DNA of 6,279 bases from Candidatus Obscuribacterales bacterium (lineage in GTDB: Bacteria > Cyanobacteriota > Vampirovibrionia > Obscuribacterales > Obscuribacteraceae). The translations under genes and the position numbers were made by a program. Below the pieces are notes generated by a model, which was not told where the DNA came from, did no database searches, and worked only from the letters and a program-made list of their open reading frames with translations. Positions 1 to 6,279 of the stretch are shown here, in pieces (the first letter of the stretch is position 1; every line of letters begins with the position of its first letter). The stretch is from positions 1 through 6,279 of the forward strand of contig JAKFVJ010000087.1 of the NCBI GenBank assembly GCA_021732245.1, in the 5' to 3' direction.

Positions 1-1
1 T

Positions 2-184
2 CCCCCTCCTCCACCACCTGGACCAACACCACCGCCGTCAACACCAGGCAGCCAACAAGATGCAACGCCAACTTCACGGACGCCGACAGACACAACTCCC
101 GGCAATACCAACACGGGTAACAACGACGACGGTCCTGACGGCAGGACAGCGCAAGACATAACACCATTCGGAGACCAAGCTGAT
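2..184 (+). other. Pro/Thr/Asn/Gly-rich linker in the giant protein
   Basis: Residues 1-61 of the visible protein open with six prolines, continue as a Pro/Thr/Ser stretch, then become Gly/Asn/Asp-rich. Such composition is typical of a flexible, disordered spacer between folded parts, so at least one more domain, and the real N-terminus, probably lies left of the window. The direct observation is composition only; the spacer role is inferred. Confidence 0.75.
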
Positions 185-3100
185 CTACCGGACGATTGGT
201 GGGATTGGGCAAAAGATCTCGTCCCACGCGGCGACAACGAATCGTATGACGATTGGAAAGCCCGCGCTCAAAATATCGCCCAAACTCTGGTGAATGCCTT
301 CAACGAGCCTGTCACAGCGCAAATGCCTGAAGACTGGTGGGACGACTGGAAGAATCGCGTGCCCAGAAACGACGGCGAATCATATGACTCCTGGAAGACG
401 CGCGCTCAAGGCTATGCACAGCAGTATTACAACGGTGACATGAAAGGTCTAGCGGCCAGCATGCGCAATGGTCAGCAAAGGCTGAACCAGAGCAACGCGC
501 CATGGAACGACATGGGCAACATCATCGACAACTTGTCCAACGCCATAGGTAAGGACACCTGGAACTCGCTGACTCCCCAAGAGAAAAACAACCTCATTGC
601 CGGTGAACAATATGAGCGCTACACGGACGCAATGGCAGACCAAATTGTGCAAATGATGAATAACGGCAATCAAACACAGCAGCAACCACCTGTAGATAGA
701 ACAAAACTGTCATGGCGGGATGCCACCACCAAACAGTACGGCACCAATGAAGATATCAACTGGATGTTGGACCACCCCTCGGCTCCAGATCCGACTTTCC
801 ATCAAACGCCACTAAGTGCCGGTGAAATGAAATCAATAGATCAACCGTTGTTTCCCGGAGCATCGAGGGCCAATTTTGGTTTTGATATACCGGACTTAGG
901 TCCACAAATAGGGATTATTGCTGCCCAGCCTATGCAGGGGATGAGCCCTGATGAGGTCAACAACGCCGTTAAGGACGCATTCAACAGTCCGAATGCGCCC
1001 AACACGCAATTGCAAGGGCATCTCTCCACCATGCAGAGTCCCTCCAGTTATGGCGCGTATGGTCCATTGACCGGCTCCAGCGATAGTCAGGGTGGGCTCG
1101 GTTCATACAAGGGAACCGCCCCCCAACAAAACTTCCCAGGCAATGCTCCAGCACAAATGTCCGGCAATTCAGACATAAACAATTATGGACCGAACTACAC
1201 CTCACAAATAACCGGAACGAACCTGGGGACACTTCTACCGCCGGGTGGCGTTCCAAACAGCTGGCAGCCTGGTACTGGGAATTATCAAGGACAATTTGTC
1301 CAAACAACCAATAATCAACACGCAGCCGAAAGTCTCGCCCAAAATGCCATGCAACAAATCCCAGGTCTTGCACAGTCAACCGGCTGGAGCAGTTCCGTTC
1401 AGGTCGGCTGCCAGGCAAGCAATTGCCACCTCACCAACCAAAGTGTTGTGACAGGGCAAGATCTGCACACCAACAGCGTCACGGATCTTCAGGGTTTAGG
1501 TGCGTATGCTCTGGCAGGCAAGGGTCTTGTGCAAGGAGGCATCCTGGAAGGTAACAAAGGAAATGCCCAATGGTATGCCGAGCATGGCTGGGTACAAACA
1601 CCGGTAAATCCGAACACCCTTTCACAAATTGATCACCTCGCCTCGGGTGTCTATCAGTCCGGCGGTGACGCGACAACTTCGCACAGCACGACATTCATCA
1701 AGGAGGGCTCAAATGTAGGCGCTCTGGAAAGAGCAGGAGTTGGACAATCTCCACAAATGATCTCTCTTTCCGATTTTACCAATGTTCACTTGGTCGACAA
1801 CAAAGGACAACAAGTCACCTTAAGCGACGCGCTAAAGTCAGGCGATCTCAAAATTTACGTGCCGGATACTGATACCGCGCAAATCCAGGATCCCAATGCC
1901 CAACTAGGTCAACAACAAGCGATAATGGACAACGCACGTCAACAAGACTTGGGACAAGGTCCTCTAGGGCAAATCACTCAGGATACAGCTAAAAACTTTT
2001 TTGATCCCAATCAAATCGGCAGCAATATAACCGAAGGTGCGCAATCCCTTGCTCACGATTTAGGACTCGATAATTTCGCTCAAAACATGCAGAACGGTGC
2101 GAACACAGTACAAAGTGGCGCCCAGCAGCTATTGGATAATTTCCAATCCGGCATGCAAACTATCATGCAAAACAATCCTCTTGTTGGACATCTGGTTGCC
2201 AGCCCAGACAGTGATGCACAAGGAATGATGCAGCCACAATTAGACATGAGCAATGGTGGCGTCGGCAGTAATTCTCCTAACTTCGGAGAATCTGCCTTGC
2301 AAAGCCTCAGCAAGACTATGGTCACTGACAAGATTGATCAAGGCACTCAGGCGATCACCGATACCTTTATGGATACAGATAATCCACTTGTGATGGAGGC
2401 AGCTAAACTCGGCGGCGCTAATCTGGCGGTACCGGTCTCCGGCGGCATACATACTGCAGAAGCCTTCAACCCGATGGTCAAGCAACTAGATAATCTTTTA
2501 GGCTTAGTAAATCAAGCAGCTAGCGCAGGAGAACACCTAGGCGAACAAATTCATGACAAGGGATTGGGCGCAGCTCTACAGGAAGGCTTCAATAACCTTT
2601 CTCAAAACACTGATTTAGGTGCATTGGCAATTGGGCTTAATCCGATGGAATTCGCCGACAATACCTATGCCGGCTGGGGCTCAATTGGCAATGCAGCTAA
2701 CAATCTTGGTGCTGCTATTCAAAAAGATCCAGGCAAAGCTACAGGCACCGTAATTGGTGAAGCAGCCAACATTGCCCTTGATCCACTGGTATTAGTTACG
2801 ATGGGTGCTAAGGCATTGAGCGCCGTCAACAATCTTGGAAAGGCGGCCACTGAGCTAAAGGGAGCTGCAACCCTTGCAGACAATATGCCTCAAGTCGTAA
2901 AACAAACCGGCGGCAAAGTGCCGGGCGACACTCATTCACTCACATTTTCCGATGGCAGTTCTGTGGTGCATGACAGGACAACCGGCAATCTGACGCGGGA
3001 CCTGGGCTCCGGAGAAACAGTATCTCTAGAAGGAGGAATCTGGAAGAACGAAGGGCTAGACGATTCATCGAAATTTGCAACCAACCTCAAAGAATTGCAA

Positions 3101-4966
3101 TCCAACCCCAATGTGCCAATTCCACTCATTAGTTTGGCAAAGAGTTCATCATTCAAGGAAGTCGTATCTAACATTCCCGACGGATTTAAGATGTACGACG
3201 CCGGCGGAGAAGCCCTTGTGTTGAAAAATGCCGACAATGATATTTTGAGAATCAGCCCCACCGAAAAGGTAAACCGTCCAAATACTCCGTCCGTCCTTCA
3301 ACCAATTGAAACCAAGCAAGTTGGTGGATACACAATGGAAGTATTACCGTATGCTCCAAGCGATGGATTAGGAGCGGCCGATTTACAGCAAGTAACAAAC
3401 CAACTAGCTAAAGAAGGATATCAATTCCAAAATGGGCCGGGCCGATTTGAAGGCATTGTAAGTAATATTGGCAAAACAGCAGACGGTAAATTAGTCGTAA
3501 CGGATGGCAATGCTGTAGAACCGATTCCAGGATTCGCACCAAGTCAAGCAAGTATAGGCAACAAGGAAGTTACTCTCGGTAATACAGGTGCCGTTCAAGC
3601 CAGTATGTCCGACATTATGAAGATGCTCAAACAAGAAGGTGTATCAGGAAACGACGTTGCCAATGCTGGACGAATTGCCGATTCGGATGCTCAGCCGTTT
3701 ATGTCTGTTCTTCCTGGTAGTACAAACGACATGTCATTCATTCAAGGAACAATGAGAGACGCATCGCAAAATGGTGTGCTCAGATATGATGCCTTGGGAA
3801 ATCCATACACAGCAACCGGCGTTGAGATGGGCTATATCACACCATCAAATGCCCAATTGAAAGGACAGGGCACCAGTCTGACAGCTTCTGCACCGGAAGG
3901 AACGAAATCAATTGTTTCGGGTGGTCCGGATCGCATCGCCTTTGGCAGCGAACAGCCGTTAGATATAGGGGGACACACGCATACCAATGATGGCTTTGCT
4001 CCTTCATTATTTGATTGGCAAGCACTTGCCACTATTAACGAAACTAGATCAAGCGTTGGTCTACCTCCCATTACGTCATCTTTCATCGTTGACGTACCCA
4101 CAGGCTATACGCATAATTTCGGCAGTCAAACTATGTCGATAGCAGGCGCTCCTCATCCAATAGGAGGCACGTCCACAGCTGTTCAAACAATGACTCAGAC
4201 CGGCGCTTCAACGATAAATATTCCTACTCAATTACCGTATGGATCGTTTGCGCTTCCAGGTGGTGGTGGCACGTCCGAACTGTCGCTTCAATCAGGGGTT
4301 AAAAATGTCAGTTTTATCCCCGACAGCGGTACAGCTCCTGCTTCACGAATAAACCAAAGAGCATCAACATCATGGCTCAATGACCATCCGGAATTAGGCA
4401 ATGATTGCGAGCCAACTTATTTGGCTTCGTCCGCTGCACCAGTTGTAGTACCACGTGCAGAAGACACGGTGTCGGAAAATGCGGTAGCCGGACTTGTTGT
4501 AGGCACAAAATATGCCTACAATGTGGCCCTTTCAAATGGCTCACTTAGCGTTCCTAAAGGCGCTTGTGTTTTCATTCGAGATAGAGGAAGAGACGTTGGC
4601 ATTTATGTATTCGAAAGAGGCTCAAGACAAGATGTTGTTTACAGGGGACGACAAGGACATACAACAACTCTCAAGCCGGGTCGATTCCTAGTAGTTACGT
4701 CGGGTCATAACATAGATGCGGCAGACGCCAATCCGGTAATGATATTTGGTCTACGTGGCACGGAGGAAATCCCATTGAATAGCAATTACAAAGCATACAC
4801 AGGTGATTTCTCCATCTTTGCTGCGTGCGCTGAATTGCCTGATTTTCGGCAATTGTTGAAATCAAAGAATGCTGACGAGCGCAGACTAGCCAATGGCATA
4901 TTGAAGAACGTGGCAATCTTGGGTCAAATTACGGCTGGGGATGGGCCATTCAAGCAAGCCCGCTAG
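2..4966 (+). CDS. Giant multidomain polymorphic-toxin-like protein with JAMM (JAB/MPN-like) and FecR-like domains, 5'-partial
   Basis: The frame is open from base 2 to the TAG at 4964-4966, giving 1654 visible residues; the true start lies left of the window. A GTG at 290 is the first start-like codon in this frame, but it is not the start, because a conserved repeat copy lies upstream of it in the same frame. Domain order (residue 1 = codon at base 2): Pro/Thr-rich linker 1-60; Trp-rich repeats 62-94 and 108-140; helical stretch to about 230; Gln/Asn/Gly/Ser-rich region to about 780; Ala/Gly-rich helices about 870-960; 'DGS'-type beta segment about 975-1020; kinase-like region about 1057-1180; JAMM-bearing domain about 1250-1400; FecR-like domain about 1494-1568; helical tail to 1654. 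Only five or so cysteines occur, including a CX4C pair at 470/475. The mosaic layout is known from exported polymorphic toxins and effectors. The overall function is unknown; export is inferred, since the N-terminus is missing. A second in-frame TAG follows at 4988. Confidence 0.93.
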   Translation, partial: PPPPPPGPTPPPSTPGSQQDATPTSRTPTDTTPGNTNTGNNDDGPDGRTAQDITPFGDQADLPDDWWDWAKDLVPRGDNESYDDWKARAQNIAQTLVNAFNEPVTAQMPEDWWDDWKNRVPRNDGESYDSWKTRAQGYAQQYYNGDMKGLAASMRNGQQRLNQSNAPWNDMGNIIDNLSNAIGKDTWNSLTPQEKNNLIAGEQYERYTDAMADQIVQMMNNGNQTQQQPPVDRTKLSWRDATTKQYGTNEDINWMLDHPSAPDPTFHQTPLSAGEMKSIDQPLFPGASRANFGFDIPDLGPQIGIIAAQPMQGMSPDEVNNAVKDAFNSPNAPNTQLQGHLSTMQSPSSYGAYGPLTGSSDSQGGLGSYKGTAPQQNFPGNAPAQMSGNSDINNYGPNYTSQITGTNLGTLLPPGGVPNSWQPGTGNYQGQFVQTTNNQHAAESLAQNAMQQIPGLAQSTGWSSSVQVGCQASNCHLTNQSVVTGQDLHTNSVTDLQGLGAYALAGKGLVQGGILEGNKGNAQWYAEHGWVQTPVNPNTLSQIDHLASGVYQSGGDATTSHSTTFIKEGSNVGALERAGVGQSPQMISLSDFTNVHLVDNKGQQVTLSDALKSGDLKIYVPDTDTAQIQDPNAQLGQQQAIMDNARQQDLGQGPLGQITQDTAKNFFDPNQIGSNITEGAQSLAHDLGLDNFAQNMQNGANTVQSGAQQLLDNFQSGMQTIMQNNPLVGHLVASPDSDAQGMMQPQLDMSNGGVGSNSPNFGESALQSLSKTMVTDKIDQGTQAITDTFMDTDNPLVMEAAKLGGANLAVPVSGGIHTAEAFNPMVKQLDNLLGLVNQAASAGEHLGEQIHDKGLGAALQEGFNNLSQNTDLGALAIGLNPMEFADNTYAGWGSIGNAANNLGAAIQKDPGKATGTVIGEAANIALDPLVLVTMGAKALSAVNNLGKAATELKGAATLADNMPQVVKQTGGKVPGDTHSLTFSDGSSVVHDRTTGNLTRDLGSGETVSLEGGIWKNEGLDDSSKFATNLKELQSNPNVPIPLISLAKSSSFKEVVSNIPDGFKMYDAGGEALVLKNADNDILRISPTEKVNRPNTPSVLQPIETKQVGGYTMEVLPYAPSDGLGAADLQQVTNQLAKEGYQFQNGPGRFEGIVSNIGKTADGKLVVTDGNAVEPIPGFAPSQASIGNKEVTLGNTGAVQASMSDIMKMLKQEGVSGNDVANAGRIADSDAQPFMSVLPGSTNDMSFIQGTMRDASQNGVLRYDALGNPYTATGVEMGYITPSNAQLKGQGTSLTASAPEGTKSIVSGGPDRIAFGSEQPLDIGGHTHTNDGFAPSLFDWQALATINETRSSVGLPPITSSFIVDVPTGYTHNFGSQTMSIAGAPHPIGGTSTAVQTMTQTGASTINIPTQLPYGSFALPGGGGTSELSLQSGVKNVSFIPDSGTAPASRINQRASTSWLNDHPELGNDCEPTYLASSAAPVVVPRAEDTVSENAVAGLVVGTKYAYNVALSNGSLSVPKGACVFIRDRGRDVGIYVFERGSRQDVVYRGRQGHTTTLKPGRFLVVTSGHNIDAADANPVMIFGLRGTEEIPLNSNYKAYTGDFSIFAACAELPDFRQLLKSKNADERRLANGILKNVAILGQITAGDGPFKQAR
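185..421 (+). repeat. Tandem Trp-rich protein repeat, two copies
   Basis: Copy A covers residues 62-94 (bases 185-283) and copy B residues 108-140 (bases 323-421), offset by 46 residues. By hand alignment 21 of 33 positions are identical. The shared pattern is P-x-D-W-W-D, then V-P-R-x-D, then E-S-Y-D-x-W-K-x-R-A-Q and A-Q. Many shared residues use different codons in the two copies (for example GAT/GAC, CGC/AGA, TCG/TCA), so this is an old duplication kept at the protein level, not a recent DNA duplication. The tail of each unit looks helical. I do not recognise the module; a binding or anchoring role is possible. More copies may lie upstream of the window. Confidence 0.85.
680..2340 (+). 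other. Low-complexity Gln/Asn/Gly/Ser-rich central region of the giant protein
   Basis: Residues about 228-780 are rich in Gln, Asn, Gly, Ser, Met and Pro, with few charged or aromatic residues, and I see no exact tandem DNA repeat. Islands that look more folded interrupt it: one around residues 470-520 with a CX4C pair, and one around 590-620 (near F-T-N-V-H-L-V and L-K-I-Y-V-P-D). Most of it is probably an extended or disordered stalk. I assign no function. Boundaries are approximate. Confidence 0.6.
2612..2886 (+). other. Ala/Gly-rich helical segment, pre-toxin-like
   Basis: Residues about 871-960 alternate small and hydrophobic residues (D-L-G-A-L-A-I-G-L-N-P, then D-P-G-K-A-T-G-T-V-I-G-E-A, then A-L-D-P-L-V-L-V). 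Segments of the form 'NPG-x-A-x-G-x-x-x-G-E' followed by hydrophobic Ala-rich helices are common just upstream of C-terminal effector domains in polymorphic toxins and related secreted proteins. The similarity is by eye; it may help membrane translocation or simply separate stalk from catalytic modules. It does not look like a classical transmembrane helix along its whole length. Confidence 0.45.
3170..3541 (+). other. Possible degenerate kinase-fold domain
   Basis: Residues about 1057-1180 follow the order of a minimal kinase N-lobe and C-lobe core. There is a glycine-containing turn G-G-E-A-L-V-L (1068-1074) and a beta3-like I-L-R-I with Arg1083 where Lys is usual. A hinge-like M-E-V-L-P-Y follows around 1112-1117. 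Then comes G-Y-Q-F with S-N-I-G (Asn1155, a candidate metal-binding Asn) and a DFG-like V-T-D-G-N-A-V (Asp1168). The residue five before Asn1155, where the catalytic Asp normally sits, is Glu1150. This resembles kinase-like domains seen in some toxins and phage polyvalent proteins. If real, it may be catalytically weak or dead. Identification rests on motif order alone. Confidence 0.4.
3749..4201 (+). other. JAB/MPN-like domain with JAMM metal motif
   Basis: Residues 1325-1338 read H-T-H, seven residues, S-L-F-D, an exact HxHx7Sx2D signature. His1325, His1327 and Asp1338 would bind zinc and Ser1335 would stabilise the transition state. Glu1275, in G-V-E-M-G-Y about 50 residues earlier, is the best candidate for the general-base Glu that completes the JAMM set. 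A conserved-looking strand, F-I-V-D-V-P-T-G-Y, follows at about 1362-1370, as in JAB-like domains of secreted and toxin proteins. JAMM enzymes are isopeptidases or peptidases; in toxin-type proteins the domain may self-process the polypeptide or cut a target. Domain edges are approximate. The motif is directly visible; activity is inferred. Confidence 0.65.
4481..4705 (+). other. FecR-like beta domain near the C-terminus
   Basis: Residues about 1494-1568 show the pattern of a FecR-like beta sandwich. There is a segment like V-A-L-S-N-G-S-L-S-V-P-K-G-A, then I-Y-V-F-E-R-G, then a Gly turn and T-L-K-P-G-R-F-L-V-V, matching the familiar 'v-L-x-x-G-x-x-x-V' and 'L-x-P-G-x-x-x-x-V' rhythm. A helical tail (L-L-K-S-K-N-A-D-E-R-R-L-A) ends the protein. 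FecR domains usually act at the envelope as sensing or ligand-binding modules, so its place at the end of a JAMM-bearing protein is unusual. Moderate confidence; by eye only. Confidence 0.45.
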
Positions 4967-5037
4967 TCGCCTAACAGATTCCTCAAGTAGACGTCCTTAA
5001 GAGCCATGGTCTGTAGCTCGTCATTCTTAATTGTCGC

Positions 5038-5053
5038 TCAGCCCCTAGGCTGA
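5038..5053 (+). terminator. Weak hairpin, possible terminator of the giant gene
   Basis: TCAGCC and GGCTGA pair perfectly around a four-base CCTA loop, about 70 bases after the TAG stop. The downstream bases (TTGTAGACG) lack a run of T, so a classical Rho-independent terminator is doubtful. The stem is nearly a palindrome and could be a protein site instead. Confidence 0.25.
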
Positions 5054-5084
5054 TTGTAGACGCCATACATCTACCAGTTATAAA
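5054..5084 (+). promoter_or_regulatory. Possible sigma-70-type promoter for the downstream gene
   Basis: A TATAAA box at 5079-5084 could be a -10 element; TTGTAG at 5054-5059 is a poor -35 match with a 19-base spacer. If real, transcription would begin near the GTG start of the next gene, giving an almost leaderless mRNA, consistent with the lack of a visible Shine-Dalgarno sequence. AT-rich boxes like this arise by chance, so confidence is low. Confidence 0.22.
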
Positions 5085-5092
5085 ATGCGAAT

Positions 5093-5179
5093 GTGCACGG
5101 AATCCTTACTAGATGTGATTTTCAAACAACAGCATTGATTAGCTGTTTGTTGATTTGGACAACCGCTTCAGCGAAAGCT
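5093..5179 (+). other. Sec signal peptide of the barrel-like protein
   Basis: Residues 1-29: a short n-region with Arg7, a hydrophobic core (T-T-A-L-I-S-C-L-L-I-W), then T-T-A-S-A-K-A with an AxA cleavage motif after Ala29. The n-region has only one Arg and an Asp at 9, weaker than usual, in keeping with doubt about the exact start. An L-I-S-C at 15-18 resembles a lipobox but sits too early, before the core ends. Confidence 0.7.
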
Positions 5180-6279
5180 CAGAGCGCGGCAAATCAATCT
5201 GCGCCACCAAATACCAATGCTCAGCAAATAATCGCACTCGTGCCGGACGGTCGCACAGTACCCAATCCCACAGTGTTGCCCACTGATATCAATCCTCAGA
5301 TGTTTTCATCTGAGCGTTCTATGGTCAATCGCGATTTGCAATTCGCCATATTGAAACGTCTGCCGGAACGCATGTGGTTCAACATGGTTACCGAAGCCAG
5401 TCAGCGCTTGGAAACCAACGTATTCTTCACCAACAGTCGCCCGAGACAAGACTACGTTTTCCGTATTTTGCCGAACGTATCTCTTGGATATAACATTTTC
5501 AGCAAGACTGCAGTCTACTGCAATTGGTTTTTGATCAAAGACGTCTTCGCGTCACATTGGCAACTCAGCAAGCCAGTGACTCAATCACTCTCACTTGGCT
5601 TTCGTCAGGACATCCCGATTTTTAGAAAGACAAACCTTCAGTTTGACTTTCAAGCTCGTGAATTATGGCAAGCTCCACATCTACAACAAGCGGATTTACT
5701 GCCGGCAATCAATTTGACCCAAATAGTCAAGCCTAATATTGTTCTTTTCGGCAGCAGCCTTCTCCAGTTGAGAAGCCATTATTACTTCCAGGGCGCCACT
5801 CGTGAAATAGATCCGTTCTGGTCAGGTGGACTTCTCTACCGTCGCGGCATGTGGAATTTCACAGCAACTGCAACTTATGTTGCTAACTTCCGCAACCGTA
5901 ATGCAATTCCCCCGATCAACAACCAATCTATGATCTGCGATTTTGAATTATCACGTCCCGTGTCTAAAAAAGTCCCCAGTGTCGTAAGCTTCATTCGTGC
6001 AGAACCAGTCTGGAACTGGGGAGCACCAGGCAACCCACCAGGACTTAGCGGCTTCGATTTCCGTCTCTTTAGTGGCATTCGCGTGGCAATGAACAAGCCG
6101 GCGTACAATGCCACCGTTGACCAATTGCGCAAGCAATTGTTGGAGATGGAAGAAGCACCACCTGCCAATAATACTGAACCGAAAAAGACGAGTTACATGT
6201 CTCCCGAGCCTGTATACGATATGCACGGTCTCTTGCCTGTAAATACAAACTCGGAAAATATGAATATTGCCTGCACAGG
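5093..6279 (+). CDS. Secreted, probable outer-membrane beta-barrel protein, 3'-partial
   Basis: The frame is open from GTG 5093 through the right edge, 395 visible residues with no stop; an in-frame TAA at 5081 bounds the start. The N-terminus has a Sec-type signal: Arg7, hydrophobic core about 12-25, A-K-A before Gln30. After a polar linker, residues about 80-336 show repeated alternating hydrophobic/polar strands with many Trp, Tyr and Phe (for example S-L-G-Y-N-I-F, L-S-L-G-F-R-Q, W-N-F-T-A-T-A-T-Y), typical of a transmembrane beta-barrel. From about 337 the sequence turns polar and Pro/Glu-rich, so the end may be near. I cannot name the family. No Shine-Dalgarno sequence precedes the GTG. 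An ATG at 5085 in another frame opens only a 17-codon ORF that ends at 5138, so a shifted start or local sequence error is possible. It follows the giant gene by 126 bases in the same direction. Confidence 0.85.
   Translation, partial: MHGILTRCDFQTTALISCLLIWTTASAKAQSAANQSAPPNTNAQQIIALVPDGRTVPNPTVLPTDINPQMFSSERSMVNRDLQFAILKRLPERMWFNMVTEASQRLETNVFFTNSRPRQDYVFRILPNVSLGYNIFSKTAVYCNWFLIKDVFASHWQLSKPVTQSLSLGFRQDIPIFRKTNLQFDFQARELWQAPHLQQADLLPAINLTQIVKPNIVLFGSSLLQLRSHYYFQGATREIDPFWSGGLLYRRGMWNFTATATYVANFRNRNAIPPINNQSMICDFELSRPVSKKVPSVVSFIRAEPVWNWGAPGNPPGLSGFDFRLFSGIRVAMNKPAYNATVDQLRKQLLEMEEAPPANNTEPKKTSYMSPEPVYDMHGLLPVNTNSENMNIACT

Noticed and set aside
290..292. GTG as the start of the giant gene
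   Set aside because: The frame is open back to base 2 and a conserved Trp-rich repeat copy (185-283) lies upstream in the same frame, so the start is outside the window.
981..1418. 145-codon ORF on the minus strand
   Set aside because: It lies wholly opposite the giant gene, has Cys/Arg/His-rich composition typical of an antisense shadow, and shows no recognisable domain.
1245..1451. 68-codon plus-strand ORF in another frame
   Set aside because: It is fully nested in the giant gene with no ribosome binding site or recognisable product.
2932..3261. 109-codon minus-strand ORF
   Set aside because: It is antisense to the beta segment and kinase-like region of the giant gene, with no independent coding signal.
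5006..5053. 15-codon ORF beginning M-V-C-S-S-S in the intergenic gap
   Set aside because: It is too short, has no ribosome binding site, and overlaps the hairpin; no evidence of translation.
5135..5146. Lipobox-like L-I-S-C in the second gene's signal peptide
   Set aside because: The Cys falls inside the hydrophobic core, with no adequate hydrophobic stretch before it, and a better AxA cleavage site follows.
5875..6226. Two overlapping minus-strand ORFs at the right end
   Set aside because: They lie opposite the barrel-like gene, whose open frame, signal peptide and strand pattern make it the real coding strand.

Overview
The window holds two protein genes on the + strand and little else. 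Neither is complete: the left edge cuts the first and the right edge cuts the second. I see no RNA gene, CRISPR array, insertion sequence or phage gene. No single hallmark fixes the organism. Three things fit a Gram-negative-type bacterium: a large mosaic secreted-looking protein, a FecR-like tail, and a neighbour with a Sec signal and an outer-membrane beta-barrel look. The moderate base composition and my general recollection of similar proteins suggest a non-photosynthetic Cyanobacteriota relative (Obscuribacterales / 'Melainabacteria'). That assignment is a low-to-moderate confidence inference.

Region 2-4966 is one uninterrupted reading frame of 1654 visible residues, open to the left edge. 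In order it holds: a proline/threonine-rich linker; two copies of a tryptophan-rich ~33-residue module 46 residues apart; a charged helical stretch; several hundred residues of Gln/Asn/Gly/Ser-rich low-complexity sequence; an Ala/Gly-rich helical segment like those before toxin domains; a short 'DGS'-type beta segment; a possible degenerate kinase-fold domain; a JAB/MPN-like domain with a textbook HxHx7Sx2D (JAMM) metal motif; and a FecR-like beta domain at the C-terminus. The layout resembles polymorphic-toxin or effector proteins, though I recognise no known toxin domain.

Region 4967-5092 is a 126-base gap with a weak hairpin and a possible -10 box. Region 5093-6279 is the start of a second gene: a Sec signal peptide followed by about 300 residues of alternating beta-strand-like sequence rich in Trp/Tyr/Phe, probably an outer-membrane beta-barrel, then a polar tail that runs off the right edge. 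The two genes lie in the same direction and could be functionally linked (exported giant protein plus envelope protein), but nothing in the sequence proves it.
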